Source: Corallincola holothuriorum (GTDB lineage: Bacteria; Pseudomonadota; Gammaproteobacteria; Enterobacterales; Neiellaceae). From it: a stretch of DNA of 64,000 nucleotides. The notes beneath the pieces were generated by a model. It saw nothing but the letters and a program-made list of their open reading frames with translations. It was not told where the DNA came from and ran no database searches. Shown here one piece after another: positions 25,138-34,241 of the stretch (positions are counted from its first letter, which is position 1; each line of letters opens with the position of its first letter). The stretch lies in NCBI RefSeq assembly GCF_003336225.1, contig NZ_QPID01000006.1, positions 168,207-232,206 of the forward strand, given 5' to 3'. A program made the translations under genes and the position numbers.

Positions 25138-27255
25138 CTACCTTTTACGCCAAATCGTCATTTCGGCTGTAGCGTAAATTGCCCGGCGCTTGTTTTGCGG
25201 CAGAACAAAAGGCAACGACTTCACCGATACGAGTTCAAATTTCGGGATCAGCAGCTCAGTGAGTCCATCTAGTGTGGTAAAGTTCTCGCCGTTGACCTTT
25301 ATGCCACCAAGCCAATACTGTTTGTTGGTAAACGTTTCCTGCCAATCGTAGGTTGATGTGATCACCAGATACCCTTTGTCGTTCAAGCGCTCCCACATCT
25401 GTTCAAGAAAACGAGCGGGCTGATTAAGCCGGTCGATTAAGTTATTTGCTAGTACCAAATCGTAGCCGCTAAAGCGGGGCTTAAGGTTGCATGGATCGCC
25501 CTGAATAAAGTTGATTTTATGTTTATCTTGCTCATAGCCAAGGGTGTGCAGGTCAATGGTGTTAAACGCGACCAGCTCTCCTTCGGTTTGACTGGTGTAG
25601 CGTTTCTCTCCCTGTTCGAGCAGGGCGTAGCCTTGTTGAATATTGCGCGCGGTGAAGTCGATGGCGTCAACTTGGGCTGCATGTTTGGCGAGCTCGAAGC
25701 TGGCGCGCCCGACACCACAACCAATGTCTAACACCTTGGCTTCCGGTTTTGGCGTGATCTCCTCGAGAAGCAGTTTCACTGTGTTGACCTGAAAGTTGGG
25801 GACTCCAGTCGGTGGCTTGCCAAAATGCGCTTCGAGTTGGCAAGTGATCTCCATATCGGTTTCATAGTTATGCACGGGAGCCTGCACAGGCTCGGCTTGT
25901 TGCGCGCGAATATATCGAAAACCGGCATGTTGGAAGAAGTGGCGGCGAAATGCGTAACGGGCACTTTTCAGCGCTTCATTGCCGGTGGATATCCAGCTTC
26001 CGCCTTTGAATAGGTTATGTTTCCCGTCAAAAGTGGGTGTGGAGAAGTCATCATATAGTGGATGCACTTCAAAGCCGGTGTAGCCATCGATAGGGGATTC
26101 GGTCCATTGCCATACGTTGCCGATAATGTCGTAAAAACCTGCTGTTTCAAATTTGTCGATAGGGCAGCTGGAAGCGAAGTATTCTAGGTTAATATTGCCG
26201 GGCGCTTCTTGCCACGTGGGGAGATCCGTGGATATCAGCTCACGTAGGCAATACCACTCTGCCTCAGAGGGTAAGCGAATGGTTTCTCCGGTAGATTTTG
26301 CCTTCCAATTGCAAAAAGCTTTGGCTTCCAGATAGTTTACCTCTACCGGCCAATTCGCCGGCAGTGGGATCTCTTCGATTAAGTTACGCTGGTAGTATTG
26401 GCCATTCTTTCTTAACCAGAAGCGGGGCATCTCGGCGCGGGAGAAGCGTAGCCAAGCCTGTCCTTCTTCCGTCCAATAGTCAGGTGCTTGATAGCCCCCT
26501 GCGTTAATGAAATCGATAAACTCCCGATTGGAAACCAGATAGGTAGCGGCATCGAAAGCTTCGACTTCCGTGACTTGTTCCCCATACTCGTTGTCCCAGC
26601 CATAAGTAAGGTCTTCAAGTTTTTTGCCCTTAACTATGGTTTGTGTGCTCACCGCTTTTAGGTGATTGCTTGGCGCATCACCATGATAGGGGCAAGCTTG
26701 CCAGCGAGGATCTTGCTGCAAATATTCTAACGGCAACATGCGCATGATCACCGAAGAAGTTTCAAGGTGAATACGCTCATGCTCACAGCCCATCAGTATC
26801 ACCCAAGCAAGTGAATCCTGTTGAATTGGCAGTGACAACGGCATCTGATCGATCAGGCTTTCAATCGTACTGGCGACTTTGCCACGATAGGCTCTAACTT
26901 CGTCAGCACTGGGCCATTCATAGTGACGACTGTCTAGGTCATCCCAACTCATCTCGTCGACGCCGATAGCGCATAGGCTTTCCAGCCGCGGATCGATACG
27001 ATGATCTAGAAACTTACCCAGTATTAACTTGTTGACGAAAAAAACGGCGGTATGGCCAAAGTAGAAAATTAGCGGGTGGCGCAGTGGCTCAGGCCGCAGG
27101 AAGAAAGCTTTGTCTTGAGCAATCAGCTCGAATAGTGACTCGTAGGTTGACCAGGTATTCTGAAAGTAAGCCTTTAATTCGGCACGCTTTGCTTCGGGAT
27201 CTTCGCCCGTTAACAGAGGCGTTTTCATCTGGCTGATACGGTTCTGCTGACTCAT
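25138..27255 (-). CDS. ovoA: 5-histidylcysteine sulfoxide synthase / mercaptohistidine methyltransferase OvoA
   Basis: The protein has about 705 residues from the ATG ending at 27255, with AAGG nine bases upstream. The frame extends in front but would overlap the neighbouring gene. The N-terminal DinB-like domain holds the non-haem iron ligands His68 (FYFGHTAVF) and HX3HXE (His159, His163, Glu165 in CEHERIHLE). A formylglycine-enzyme-like sulfoxide synthase domain follows (EGQAWLRFSRAEMPRFW, CNWKAKSTGETIRLPSEAEW, IGNVWQWTESP, FKGGSWISTG). A C-terminal SAM methyltransferase (VLDIGCGVGRASFELA) completes the fusion. OvoA couples Cys to His with O2 and then N-methylates, leading to the antioxidant ovothiol. 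No OvoB-type lyase is in the window. An unknown gene sits 25 bases upstream. Confidence 0.96.
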   Translation of the reverse strand: MSQQNRISQMKTPLLTGEDPEAKRAELKAYFQNTWSTYESLFELIAQDKAFFLRPEPLRHPLIFYFGHTAVFFVNKLILGKFLDHRIDPRLESLCAIGVDEMSWDDLDSRHYEWPSADEVRAYRGKVASTIESLIDQMPLSLPIQQDSLAWVILMGCEHERIHLETSSVIMRMLPLEYLQQDPRWQACPYHGDAPSNHLKAVSTQTIVKGKKLEDLTYGWDNEYGEQVTEVEAFDAATYLVSNREFIDFINAGGYQAPDYWTEEGQAWLRFSRAEMPRFWLRKNGQYYQRNLIEEIPLPANWPVEVNYLEAKAFCNWKAKSTGETIRLPSEAEWYCLRELISTDLPTWQEAPGNINLEYFASSCPIDKFETAGFYDIIGNVWQWTESPIDGYTGFEVHPLYDDFSTPTFDGKHNLFKGGSWISTGNEALKSARYAFRRHFFQHAGFRYIRAQQAEPVQAPVHNYETDMEITCQLEAHFGKPPTGVPNFQVNTVKLLLEEITPKPEAKVLDIGCGVGRASFELAKHAAQVDAIDFTARNIQQGYALLEQGEKRYTSQTEGELVAFNTIDLHTLGYEQDKHKINFIQGDPCNLKPRFSGYDLVLANNLIDRLNQPARFLEQMWERLNDKGYLVITSTYDWQETFTNKQYWLGGIKVNGENFTTLDGLTELLIPKFELVSVKSLPFVLPQNKRRAIYATAEMTIWRKR

Positions 27256-27280
27256 GTTTACTAACCTTGTTCGGTTTACT

Positions 27281-28477
27281 TTAAGAAGCGAAGTGCTTGT
27301 TTGCTGGCTTGCTGGGTGATGCGCCTTTGGTATCTGCTGGTCGCTTTGACTCATAGAAATCGATGACGGCTTGCTTAAGCTCTGAGCCAATATCCTGCTC
27401 TTCTGAACTGCTCTTGTTGTTCGCCACTGTGTGGTCGCTTTGTGCCAGCCAAATCATCTGCCCTAGCCAATCATTTTGTTTGAATAGTGACAGCGCGCCT
27501 CCCGGGAATGTAGCGCTACCGTAAAGCGAATCAGGCAGGTCCCGCGACGGATATATCTGCTGATTATCGCCGCTTCTGCCGATAGGCATGAGCGCTCCTT
27601 TTTGTCGTGAATGTAGGACATCAACGACGTTGGCCAGCGCGTAGACCACGTTTAAATGAGGACTAAAATATCGGCTGGCGGCACCGATACGATGTTCGAT
27701 ACGAGCGGTTTTACGCCAGTCTTGATGTGTCGTTAATGTATTCTGCTGTGCATCTACCAAGAGTGCCTCTACACCCATTGGTTGGTTGTGTTTTCCCCAC
27801 TGACGATAGAGTGCGATGCTGCCTTGATGGCCCCCAGATAAGTTATCCGGTGAGCTAAGTTCATCTGTCAGGCCGTAGACGGTTTTTAACTTCAGGCGCT
27901 CATAGGCTTCCTCTTCCGGCAAAAAGATACAGCAGCAGTCGTAGCTAGTTTGTAGCATTCGATGCTGGATCTGTTCTGCCAGTGGGCCATCCGCCATTAA
28001 GTTATCGCCGTTGCTATCGAGTAAACTGAGGTTTAGCTGTACCGCGTTAGGAATATGGATATCACGGTTTTTGTCGGTAAAAATCGCCTTACTGCCGGTG
28101 GCAAGTGACCCTTTGTCGCCGGCCCAGATCACCGGACGGATGTATACATCCTGCGCACCAAATTGTTTAAGTAGTGAGGGTAAAATCTGCATCGCTTTTT
28201 CAAGATTATTGGCTTCTGTCAGTGGCGATTGGCCTTCAAACAACGACACATACTCCCACTGATTCTGCCAATATTCAGGTTTCAGCTCGGCTTGAAGATT
28301 CAGCTTGGCCATCGCCTGATTAATCGCGCTGAAGTTGAGTTGTTTGTTGCCCATCTTGGCGCTGGGTTTGAAACCGCCCTCCAATTCAAAGTGGACGACA
28401 GGGGTAAAGCCATAGCTGCGCACCTTGGTGTCCAGCAGCGTCAAAGCTTTTCTTGCTAACCTGCTTATCCGTTCCAA
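27281..28477 (-). CDS. Unknown protein encoded next to ovoA
   Basis: The protein has 398 residues. The TTG start ending at 28477 follows AAGGGA eight or nine bases upstream on the minus strand. No signal peptide or membrane helix is evident, so it is probably cytoplasmic. I cannot name the family. Visible features are a beta-strand-rich N-terminal part (GFTPVVHFELEGGFKPSAKM), a Cys-rich patch YDCCCIFLPEEEAYERL near residue 182, and a conserved-looking run YFSPHLNVVYALANVVDVLH near residue 270. The Lys/Ser-rich tail is disordered. The stop is 25 bases ahead of the ovoA start, so the two genes form an operon. A role in ovothiol chemistry or precursor supply is inferred from that only. Confidence 0.8.
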   Translation of the reverse strand: MERISRLARKALTLLDTKVRSYGFTPVVHFELEGGFKPSAKMGNKQLNFSAINQAMAKLNLQAELKPEYWQNQWEYVSLFEGQSPLTEANNLEKAMQILPSLLKQFGAQDVYIRPVIWAGDKGSLATGSKAIFTDKNRDIHIPNAVQLNLSLLDSNGDNLMADGPLAEQIQHRMLQTSYDCCCIFLPEEEAYERLKLKTVYGLTDELSSPDNLSGGHQGSIALYRQWGKHNQPMGVEALLVDAQQNTLTTHQDWRKTARIEHRIGAASRYFSPHLNVVYALANVVDVLHSRQKGALMPIGRSGDNQQIYPSRDLPDSLYGSATFPGGALSLFKQNDWLGQMIWLAQSDHTVANNKSSSEEQDIGSELKQAVIDFYESKRPADTKGASPSKPANKHFAS

Positions 28478-29031
28478 ATGGGTATTCCCTTGCTGAGCTT
28501 TTGCTGTGATGGCTGTTATACGGTGCGAAACACCACTTCCGATCTCAAAGACCTGAGAAATAGCGGATTAATTTCGCTAAATTTTCCTTGTAAACAAAAG
28601 TGTAGATGGCAATTGTTGCAGTTGCTTGAATCAAACAAGGTTATAACGGGCTGTGCAGAGAAGGGAGGTGGAGAGATAAATTTTACGTATCTGCCTTAGC
28701 CTGTTTTGCTTTTGGGAAAATGAGAAGAGGGGGAGCTGAGCTCTGGTTTTGTATCTAAATCATCATTTAGCAGCAGCCAGCGAGAAGAACCCTCACTCCC
28801 TTGGTGGGGGAGCAAAATAGGGAGCGAAGGCTTGACGATGTTCCGCCGGTGGCATGTTTTTCTCTTAGCCTCTTCTCCTTGGGGAGAAGATTGAGATGAG
28901 GGGTCTTTTGCTTTGAGCTGTCGGTTTGTAGAGCGTTGCAGGGTATTGGCGATTTTCGGTGCAAATCACAAGCAACAAAAAAGGCGCCAAAGGCGCCTTT
29001 TTCAAGTTTACAGCTAGCTAATGCAAAACGA
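28478..29031. other. Intergenic region with repeat-like hairpins
   Basis: This 554-base gap contains no convincing gene. Its right half (about 28783-28905) carries two mirrored, purine-rich blocks (around CCCTCACTCCC and GAGAAGATTGAGATGAGG) reminiscent of the short dispersed repeats found between genes in many proteobacteria. The pykF terminator lies at the right end. The left half shows nothing recognisable. Confidence 0.45.
28977..29002 (-). terminator. Terminator of pykF
   Basis: GGCGCC (28983-28988) pairs with GGCGCC (28992-28997) around a 3-base loop. It is flanked by six A (28977-28982) and five T (28998-29002), so the minus-strand transcript ends in a U-run. It lies 30 bases beyond the pykF stop. 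Confidence 0.88.
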
Positions 29032-30438
29032 TTAGATAGTGTGAACAGAGATAGTGTTAGTGGTACCAACAAGGGCGCCCGCTACAACAACGATTGCGTC
29101 GCCAGCTTTTGCCAAACCGTACTGAACCGCTTTCTCTTTCGCGCGAGTGTAGATGCAGTCGCTGTTTTCGAAGTCTTCAACAACAGAAGCGCTAACGCCT
29201 TTAGTCAGGCACAGGTGCTGTGCAGTTTTTGCATTGCTAGTCATTGCCAGAATTTGTGCTTCTGGGAAGTACTTACGCACAGACTTAACTGATTTACCTT
29301 CGTTAGTGCAAACAACGATAGCTTTTGCATCCAAGTTGCGTGCCGTTGCAACAGCTGACTTACACAGAGATTCGGTGATGCGCAGCGCACCCACTTCTTC
29401 TGGCAACTCACGTTGTACAGGAGGCATCGCGTTATCAGTGCGCTCACAGATTTGAGCCATGATAGCAACGGTTTCTGCTGGGTATTTACCTTTAGCAGAT
29501 TCACCTGACAACATAACCGCGTCAGTACCATCAAGGATGGCGTTGGCAACGTCGCCCGCTTCTGCGCGAGTTGGACGTGGGTTCTTGATCATTGAATCAA
29601 GCATCTGAGTGGCAGTGATAACCGGCTTACGTGCAATAACACACTTATCGATCATCATCTTCTGCGCGAAGATAACTTCTTCAACGGCGATTTCAACACC
29701 CAGGTCACCACGAGCAACCATGATGCCGTCAGAAGCAGCCAGAATACCGTCGAAGTTATCAACGCCTTCCTGGTTTTCGATTTTTGACAGGATCTTGATG
29801 TCGCTACCGCCGTTGGCATTCAGCAGGTCACGGATTTCAACAACGTCAGATTGACGACGGATGAAAGAAGCCGCAACGAAGTCAACACCTTGCTGACAAC
29901 CCCAAACCAAGTCACCTTTGTCTTTCTCAGACAGGGCAGGCAGGTTAACGCTAACGCCCGGCAGGTTAACGCCTTTCTTGTTACCCAGCTCACCAGTGTT
30001 TTCAACACGGCAGATTACGTCGTTACCGCTGATTTCAGTGACAGTCAGTTGGATAAGGCCGTCGTCCAGCAATACGGTATTGCCAACACTCAGGTCTTTT
30101 GCGAAATCTTCGTAAGTCACAGCAACACGAGTGTTGTCGCCAGTGATGCTTTGGTCTGTAGTCAGAGTGAAAGTTTGACCCGCTTCCAGGATCACATCAC
30201 CGTCAGCCAGGTTCATGGTACGGATTTCAGGACCTTTAGTGTCGAGAAGGACTGCGACTTTCTGACCCAGTTCGGCAGATACTTCGCGAACCGCATTGAT
30301 ACGTGCGCCGTGCTCATCGTAATCACCGTGGGAGAAGTTCAAACGCATTACGTTCATGCCTGCTTTAACAAGCTTGGTAAGCATCTCTTTAGATTCTGAC
30401 GCTGGTCCAATAGTACAAACTATCTTGGTCTTTCTCAT
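29032..30438 (-). CDS. pykF: Pyruvate kinase, type I
   Basis: This 468-residue enzyme transfers phosphate from phosphoenolpyruvate to ADP in glycolysis. It shows [13 protein letters not shown] at the N-terminus and [16 protein letters not shown] with the substrate Arg and Asn. [15 protein letters not shown] contains the catalytic Lys and the Mg-binding Glu, and [12 protein letters not shown] and [23 protein letters not shown] follow. A C-terminal effector domain holds the sugar-phosphate site. The length matches PykF of E. coli (470 residues) more closely than PykA. The start follows GAGG. It is a single gene with a GC-rich hairpin terminator; a CRP-like site lies about 100 bases upstream. 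Confidence 0.97.
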   Translation of the reverse strand: MRKTKIVCTIGPASESKEMLTKLVKAGMNVMRLNFSHGDYDEHGARINAVREVSAELGQKVAVLLDTKGPEIRTMNLADGDVILEAGQTFTLTTDQSITGDNTRVAVTYEDFAKDLSVGNTVLLDDGLIQLTVTEISGNDVICRVENTGELGNKKGVNLPGVSVNLPALSEKDKGDLVWGCQQGVDFVAASFIRRQSDVVEIRDLLNANGGSDIKILSKIENQEGVDNFDGILAASDGIMVARGDLGVEIAVEEVIFAQKMMIDKCVIARKPVITATQMLDSMIKNPRPTRAEAGDVANAILDGTDAVMLSGESAKGKYPAETVAIMAQICERTDNAMPPVQRELPEEVGALRITESLCKSAVATARNLDAKAIVVCTNEGKSVKSVRKYFPEAQILAMTSNAKTAQHLCLTKGVSASVVEDFENSDCIYTRAKEKAVQYGLAKAGDAIVVVAGALVGTTNTISVHTI

Positions 30439-30852
30439 TTCAAAGCCTCTGTAGTCTTAGCAACTAAGGTTAGATTTAGGTATCTCAAAATTGCGCGATA
30501 CCCTATCACTTTTTGTAAAAAATGCACTGATTTCCTGAGAGATATCTCACATTGCAGCTATTTACATGAGCGTGATCAAATATTGTTAACGTGGCAAGAC
30601 AATAGTGTAGTCGTTTCCGTCGTAAATGCAGATCAGACGACTAGGTTGTTTGGTTGAATAGTGTTCAATCAGATAGCTGTCTGACTTTAGTGGGAATTTT
30701 CAATCTGCTGGAAAACACGACACGCGTCATAATAACGCTAATAGCATCCCTCATGTTGCTGGTTTAGCATGTAGCGTTGCGAGAATTATCGGTTTTTTTG
30801 TAACAATTGAACTGAGACTGTTTAGGCTGATGTTTCTACCAAGGGGTAGTGA
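30439..30852. other. Divergent intergenic region, pykF / recC
   Basis: This 414-base gap must carry both promoters. A near-palindromic element TGAGAGATATCTCACA (30536-30551), which reads as TGTGA-N6-TCTCA on the minus strand, resembles a CRP site upstream of pykF. No other gene or repeat is visible. recC is preceded directly by AGGGG six bases ahead of its GTG. Confidence 0.4.
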
Positions 30853-33800
30853 GTGCTGACCGTTTATCCTGCCAATCGATTAGAAGACCTGGCGCTGCTA
30901 GTGCAAGCTGTTTTGGCGCAGCGGCAAGGTGGTGTGCTGCAGCCCGATACAGTTTTGGTTGAAAGTAAGGGGATGCAGCATTGGCTTAACCTTGAACTGG
31001 CTAGCAGTCAGGGTATTTCGATGAATCTCGAATTCCCCATGCCCTCACGTTTCATTTGGGATTTGGCACGAAATCTGTTGGGGCAGGAGAGTGTTCCTAA
31101 GCAATCGAATTACCGCCGTGAGGTATTGGCCTGGCGTCTGGATCAATTGCTAGCGTCTGCGGAGTTTTTGCAGCTTGCTGAAGCGGAGCAAGCCACCCAC
31201 TACTGGTTGGGTGAGACTGGCCAGCCCGATCGCTTAAAGCGTTTTCAGTTGGCGACCAAGTTGGCTGATATCTTCGAGCAGTACATGATGTTCCGCCCAG
31301 ATTGGTTAATGAAATGGCAGGCGGGGGAGTCAGCAATCGTTGATGCTCTGGTTGCTAGCCAAGGGCAACATACCGAGCGCTGGCAGCGCTGGTTATGGTG
31401 TGCGCTTGTGGCGCAGGAGCCCAATCATCCGGTACATCTGCAGCAGTTAGCGATAGAAGCGATACCCGCCAACGTCTCTAAGCTACCAAAGCAAGTGCTG
31501 ATCTTTGCCATCAATACGTTAGCACCGCAGACCTTGGCATTTTTTGAAGCGTTAGCGGAACATACTCAAGTGCACCTGTTTCACCTTAATCCCTGCGTCA
31601 CCTTTTGGGGTGATCTGAAGAGCGATAAGCTGCTGGCAAAACAGCAGCGCGAGCAGCAGGTGCTGTCATGGACGGATGAGCAAAGTGATTTAGGCAACCC
31701 GTTGTTAGCCAATCTCGGCCAACAGGGTAAAGAGTTCTTCAATGCTTTGCAGGGAGTGAAAAGTTATGAGATCAGTGCGTTTGATGAACCAGCTAACAAA
31801 ACAGAAAGAGAAATTACAGCTTCTGTATTGAACTGTGTGCAGCGCGATATCTTGCTGTTGCAGGATGCTCGTGCTGCCGAAGTACCTCCTCGTTTTGTCG
31901 ATGACTCTGTGGTTATCAGTACAGCCCACAGTGCGCTGCGTGAGGTACAGACGCTACACGATTACCTGTTGCATCAATTTCAGAACAAGCCCGATCTTAA
32001 GCCGCAAGATGTGTTAGTGATGTGCCCAGCGATCGAGGATTACGCGCCCTATATCGATGCTGTGTTTCGACGCCCTTGGGACAAAGCGGATGGCAGCGCT
32101 AGCCCAAAACTGCCCTGTTCAATTGCTGATAGAACACTGCTTGATGCCGAACCATTGATTGCCGTGTTCTGTGAGTTGCTGCAGCTACCCGACAGTCGTT
32201 TTGAAGTCAGTAAGATCCTTGACTATTTGCGCTTACCTGCATTACAGGCAAAATTTGGCTTTAGCCATGATGAACTGACGTTAGTTGAATGGTGGCTAAA
32301 AGAGGCCGCGATCCATTGGGGGCGCGATCAAGAACATAAACGCACGATCACTCAGCAGGACGCAAGCAGCGAGACCTATACCTGGCAGTGGGGCCTCAGT
32401 CGTTTGTTATTGGGATTTGCCCAAGGCGATAGTTTCTATATCGATCGAAATTCAGCTGGCGGTGATGAAGGTCAGCGATGTCGACTGCTGTTACCCCATG
32501 TTGAAGGGCAGCAAGCGGTATTGCTTGGCCGCCTGATGCAGTTATTGGAGCGTTTACAGTGGCACACGGCGGAACTGCTGAAATCACGCACAGCAGAACA
32601 GTGGCAAGTGTATCTATTGGGACTAAAAGAGAGCTTTTTTGCCCCCGACGCCAGTAATGAACAGGACGCCAGCGACCTTATTTCGCAGGTGATTAATAGT
32701 CTGGCGGAATACACGGCGCAAGCGGACTATGGCGATAAAATTGAGTTGGCAGTGATCCGCCACTACCTTAATCACCATTTTACCCAGCCGGATGGTGGTA
32801 ACCATTTTCTGACCGGACAGATCACTTTCTGCTCTATGGTACCGATGCGGAGTATCCCGTTTAAGGTGATCGCGGTGCTGGGATTAAACGATGGCCAGTT
32901 TCCAAGACAAAGTACGCCTCTGAGTTTTGACCTGATGTCGCAGCAGCCCCGCCGCAGCGGAGATCGTTCGCGTCGTGGTGACGATAGATACCTGTTTCTG
33001 GAAGCGTTGATCTCCGCTCGTGAAACTCTCTATTTAAGTTATCAGGGGCGGAATATTCGTAACAATAGCGAACGCCAACCCAGTTTGATCTTAAAAGAGC
33101 TGATGGACTACCTAGAGCGAGGGTATGGTTGGCAGTTATTAGAGGCTGACGATGAAGCGCAAGGGCCTGCTGACCTGTTGCAGCAATCGTTGCACCCGTT
33201 TAGTCGAGACAGTTATCAGGGGCGTTTCCCCAGCTTTGATCCGGGATGGACACGACTGCAGCAACCGGGGGCGCTACGTGAAAATCAGTTACAACTGCCA
33301 GCGTTGGAGCTGCCAGTTGAACCGGTAGCGCTTTCTACCATTATTAAAGGCTTCGATAATCCGTTAAAGCAGTTCGCCGAACAGCGTCTGGCGTTGCGTT
33401 TTAATGAATTGGCGCTCGGCTTGGAAGATCCTGAACCTTTTGCCAGCGATTCGCTACAGGCCTATTTGATCCGGGAAGCGTTTGCCCAGCAGATGTTAGC
33501 CGGACAAAGCACCGAAGAGGTTAAGCTGCTGCATAGTTTAAGCGGTCACCTGCCTGAATCGCCGATCACCGATGCGCTGTTTGATGAATGGCAACAGCAA
33601 GCACAGCTCTACAGCGACAAATTGACGCAGTTTGGTGAGATCACCACCGAAGCGGTAAATATTGAGATCGACGGTATAACTTTGAGTGCGGACCTGTCGT
33701 GGCGTCAGCATGTTGATGATGCAAATTGCCCAGAGTTGTTGTTGGGACGGCCTGCCAGTCGCAAAGCCAAAGATGAGATAGGTTTGCGGCTACATCATCT

Positions 33801-34239
33801 TGTGGCGACGGTGGTAAGAGATCAGCCTTGCCAGAGCCGTGGTGTGTTTTTGCATACGCCAAATCGCGGTAAAAGCTGGAGTGCGCGGCAAGCAGTGTTC
33901 GCCGCGACGCTATCGCCGCAAGAGGCTAGAGCCGAGCTTTCTAACTGGCTAAGTTATTGGCAGCAGTCGTTAACAACGCCGAGTTTGTTACACGGCGGTT
34001 TGGGGAAAACCCTGTTTGGTAAAGCCAGCGCTGAACAGCCGCTTCCTGATGTTGAAGATCTGACCGTACAACAGTTATGGCGTAAAACCATTGCTGGTGA
34101 TGACAACGTCCGTGGTCTTATGGCCGACGACTATTTTCAGTGGTTTTATCCGTTAGTCCCCCCTCTAGATGAGCGTGTAGTACGATCACTTGCCGATCTA
34201 TATCTGCCGCTGTATCAGCAGTTGCAGGAGGTTAAGTAA
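30853..34239 (+). CDS. recC: Exodeoxyribonuclease V gamma subunit RecC
   Basis: The protein has 1128 residues (E. coli RecC has 1122), starting at GTG with AGGGG upstream. The N-terminus LTVYPANRLEDLALLVQAVL is typical. VESKGMQHWLNLELASSQGI matches the RecC helicase-like fold that lost ATP binding. The middle holds DYAPYIDAVFRRPWDKADG and LSFDLMSQQPRRSGDRSRRGDDRYLFLEAL. RecC splits the strands and scans one of them for the Chi sequence within the RecBCD complex in the cytoplasm. recB starts 2 bases after its stop and recD overlaps recB, so all three are one operon. There is no sign of recA or ptrA between them. Confidence 0.96.
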   Translation: MLTVYPANRLEDLALLVQAVLAQRQGGVLQPDTVLVESKGMQHWLNLELASSQGISMNLEFPMPSRFIWDLARNLLGQESVPKQSNYRREVLAWRLDQLLASAEFLQLAEAEQATHYWLGETGQPDRLKRFQLATKLADIFEQYMMFRPDWLMKWQAGESAIVDALVASQGQHTERWQRWLWCALVAQEPNHPVHLQQLAIEAIPANVSKLPKQVLIFAINTLAPQTLAFFEALAEHTQVHLFHLNPCVTFWGDLKSDKLLAKQQREQQVLSWTDEQSDLGNPLLANLGQQGKEFFNALQGVKSYEISAFDEPANKTEREITASVLNCVQRDILLLQDARAAEVPPRFVDDSVVISTAHSALREVQTLHDYLLHQFQNKPDLKPQDVLVMCPAIEDYAPYIDAVFRRPWDKADGSASPKLPCSIADRTLLDAEPLIAVFCELLQLPDSRFEVSKILDYLRLPALQAKFGFSHDELTLVEWWLKEAAIHWGRDQEHKRTITQQDASSETYTWQWGLSRLLLGFAQGDSFYIDRNSAGGDEGQRCRLLLPHVEGQQAVLLGRLMQLLERLQWHTAELLKSRTAEQWQVYLLGLKESFFAPDASNEQDASDLISQVINSLAEYTAQADYGDKIELAVIRHYLNHHFTQPDGGNHFLTGQITFCSMVPMRSIPFKVIAVLGLNDGQFPRQSTPLSFDLMSQQPRRSGDRSRRGDDRYLFLEALISARETLYLSYQGRNIRNNSERQPSLILKELMDYLERGYGWQLLEADDEAQGPADLLQQSLHPFSRDSYQGRFPSFDPGWTRLQQPGALRENQLQLPALELPVEPVALSTIIKGFDNPLKQFAEQRLALRFNELALGLEDPEPFASDSLQAYLIREAFAQQMLAGQSTEEVKLLHSLSGHLPESPITDALFDEWQQQAQLYSDKLTQFGEITTEAVNIEIDGITLSADLSWRQHVDDANCPELLLGRPASRKAKDEIGLRLHHLVATVVRDQPCQSRGVFLHTPNRGKSWSARQAVFAATLSPQEARAELSNWLSYWQQSLTTPSLLHGGLGKTLFGKASAEQPLPDVEDLTVQQLWRKTIAGDDNVRGLMADDYFQWFYPLVPPLDERVVRSLADLYLPLYQQLQEVK

Positions 34240-34241
34240 GC

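Noticed and set aside
29851-30399. Plus-strand 182-residue reading frame over pykF
   Set aside because: It lies wholly inside pykF, whose family match is clear; the antisense product has no motif.
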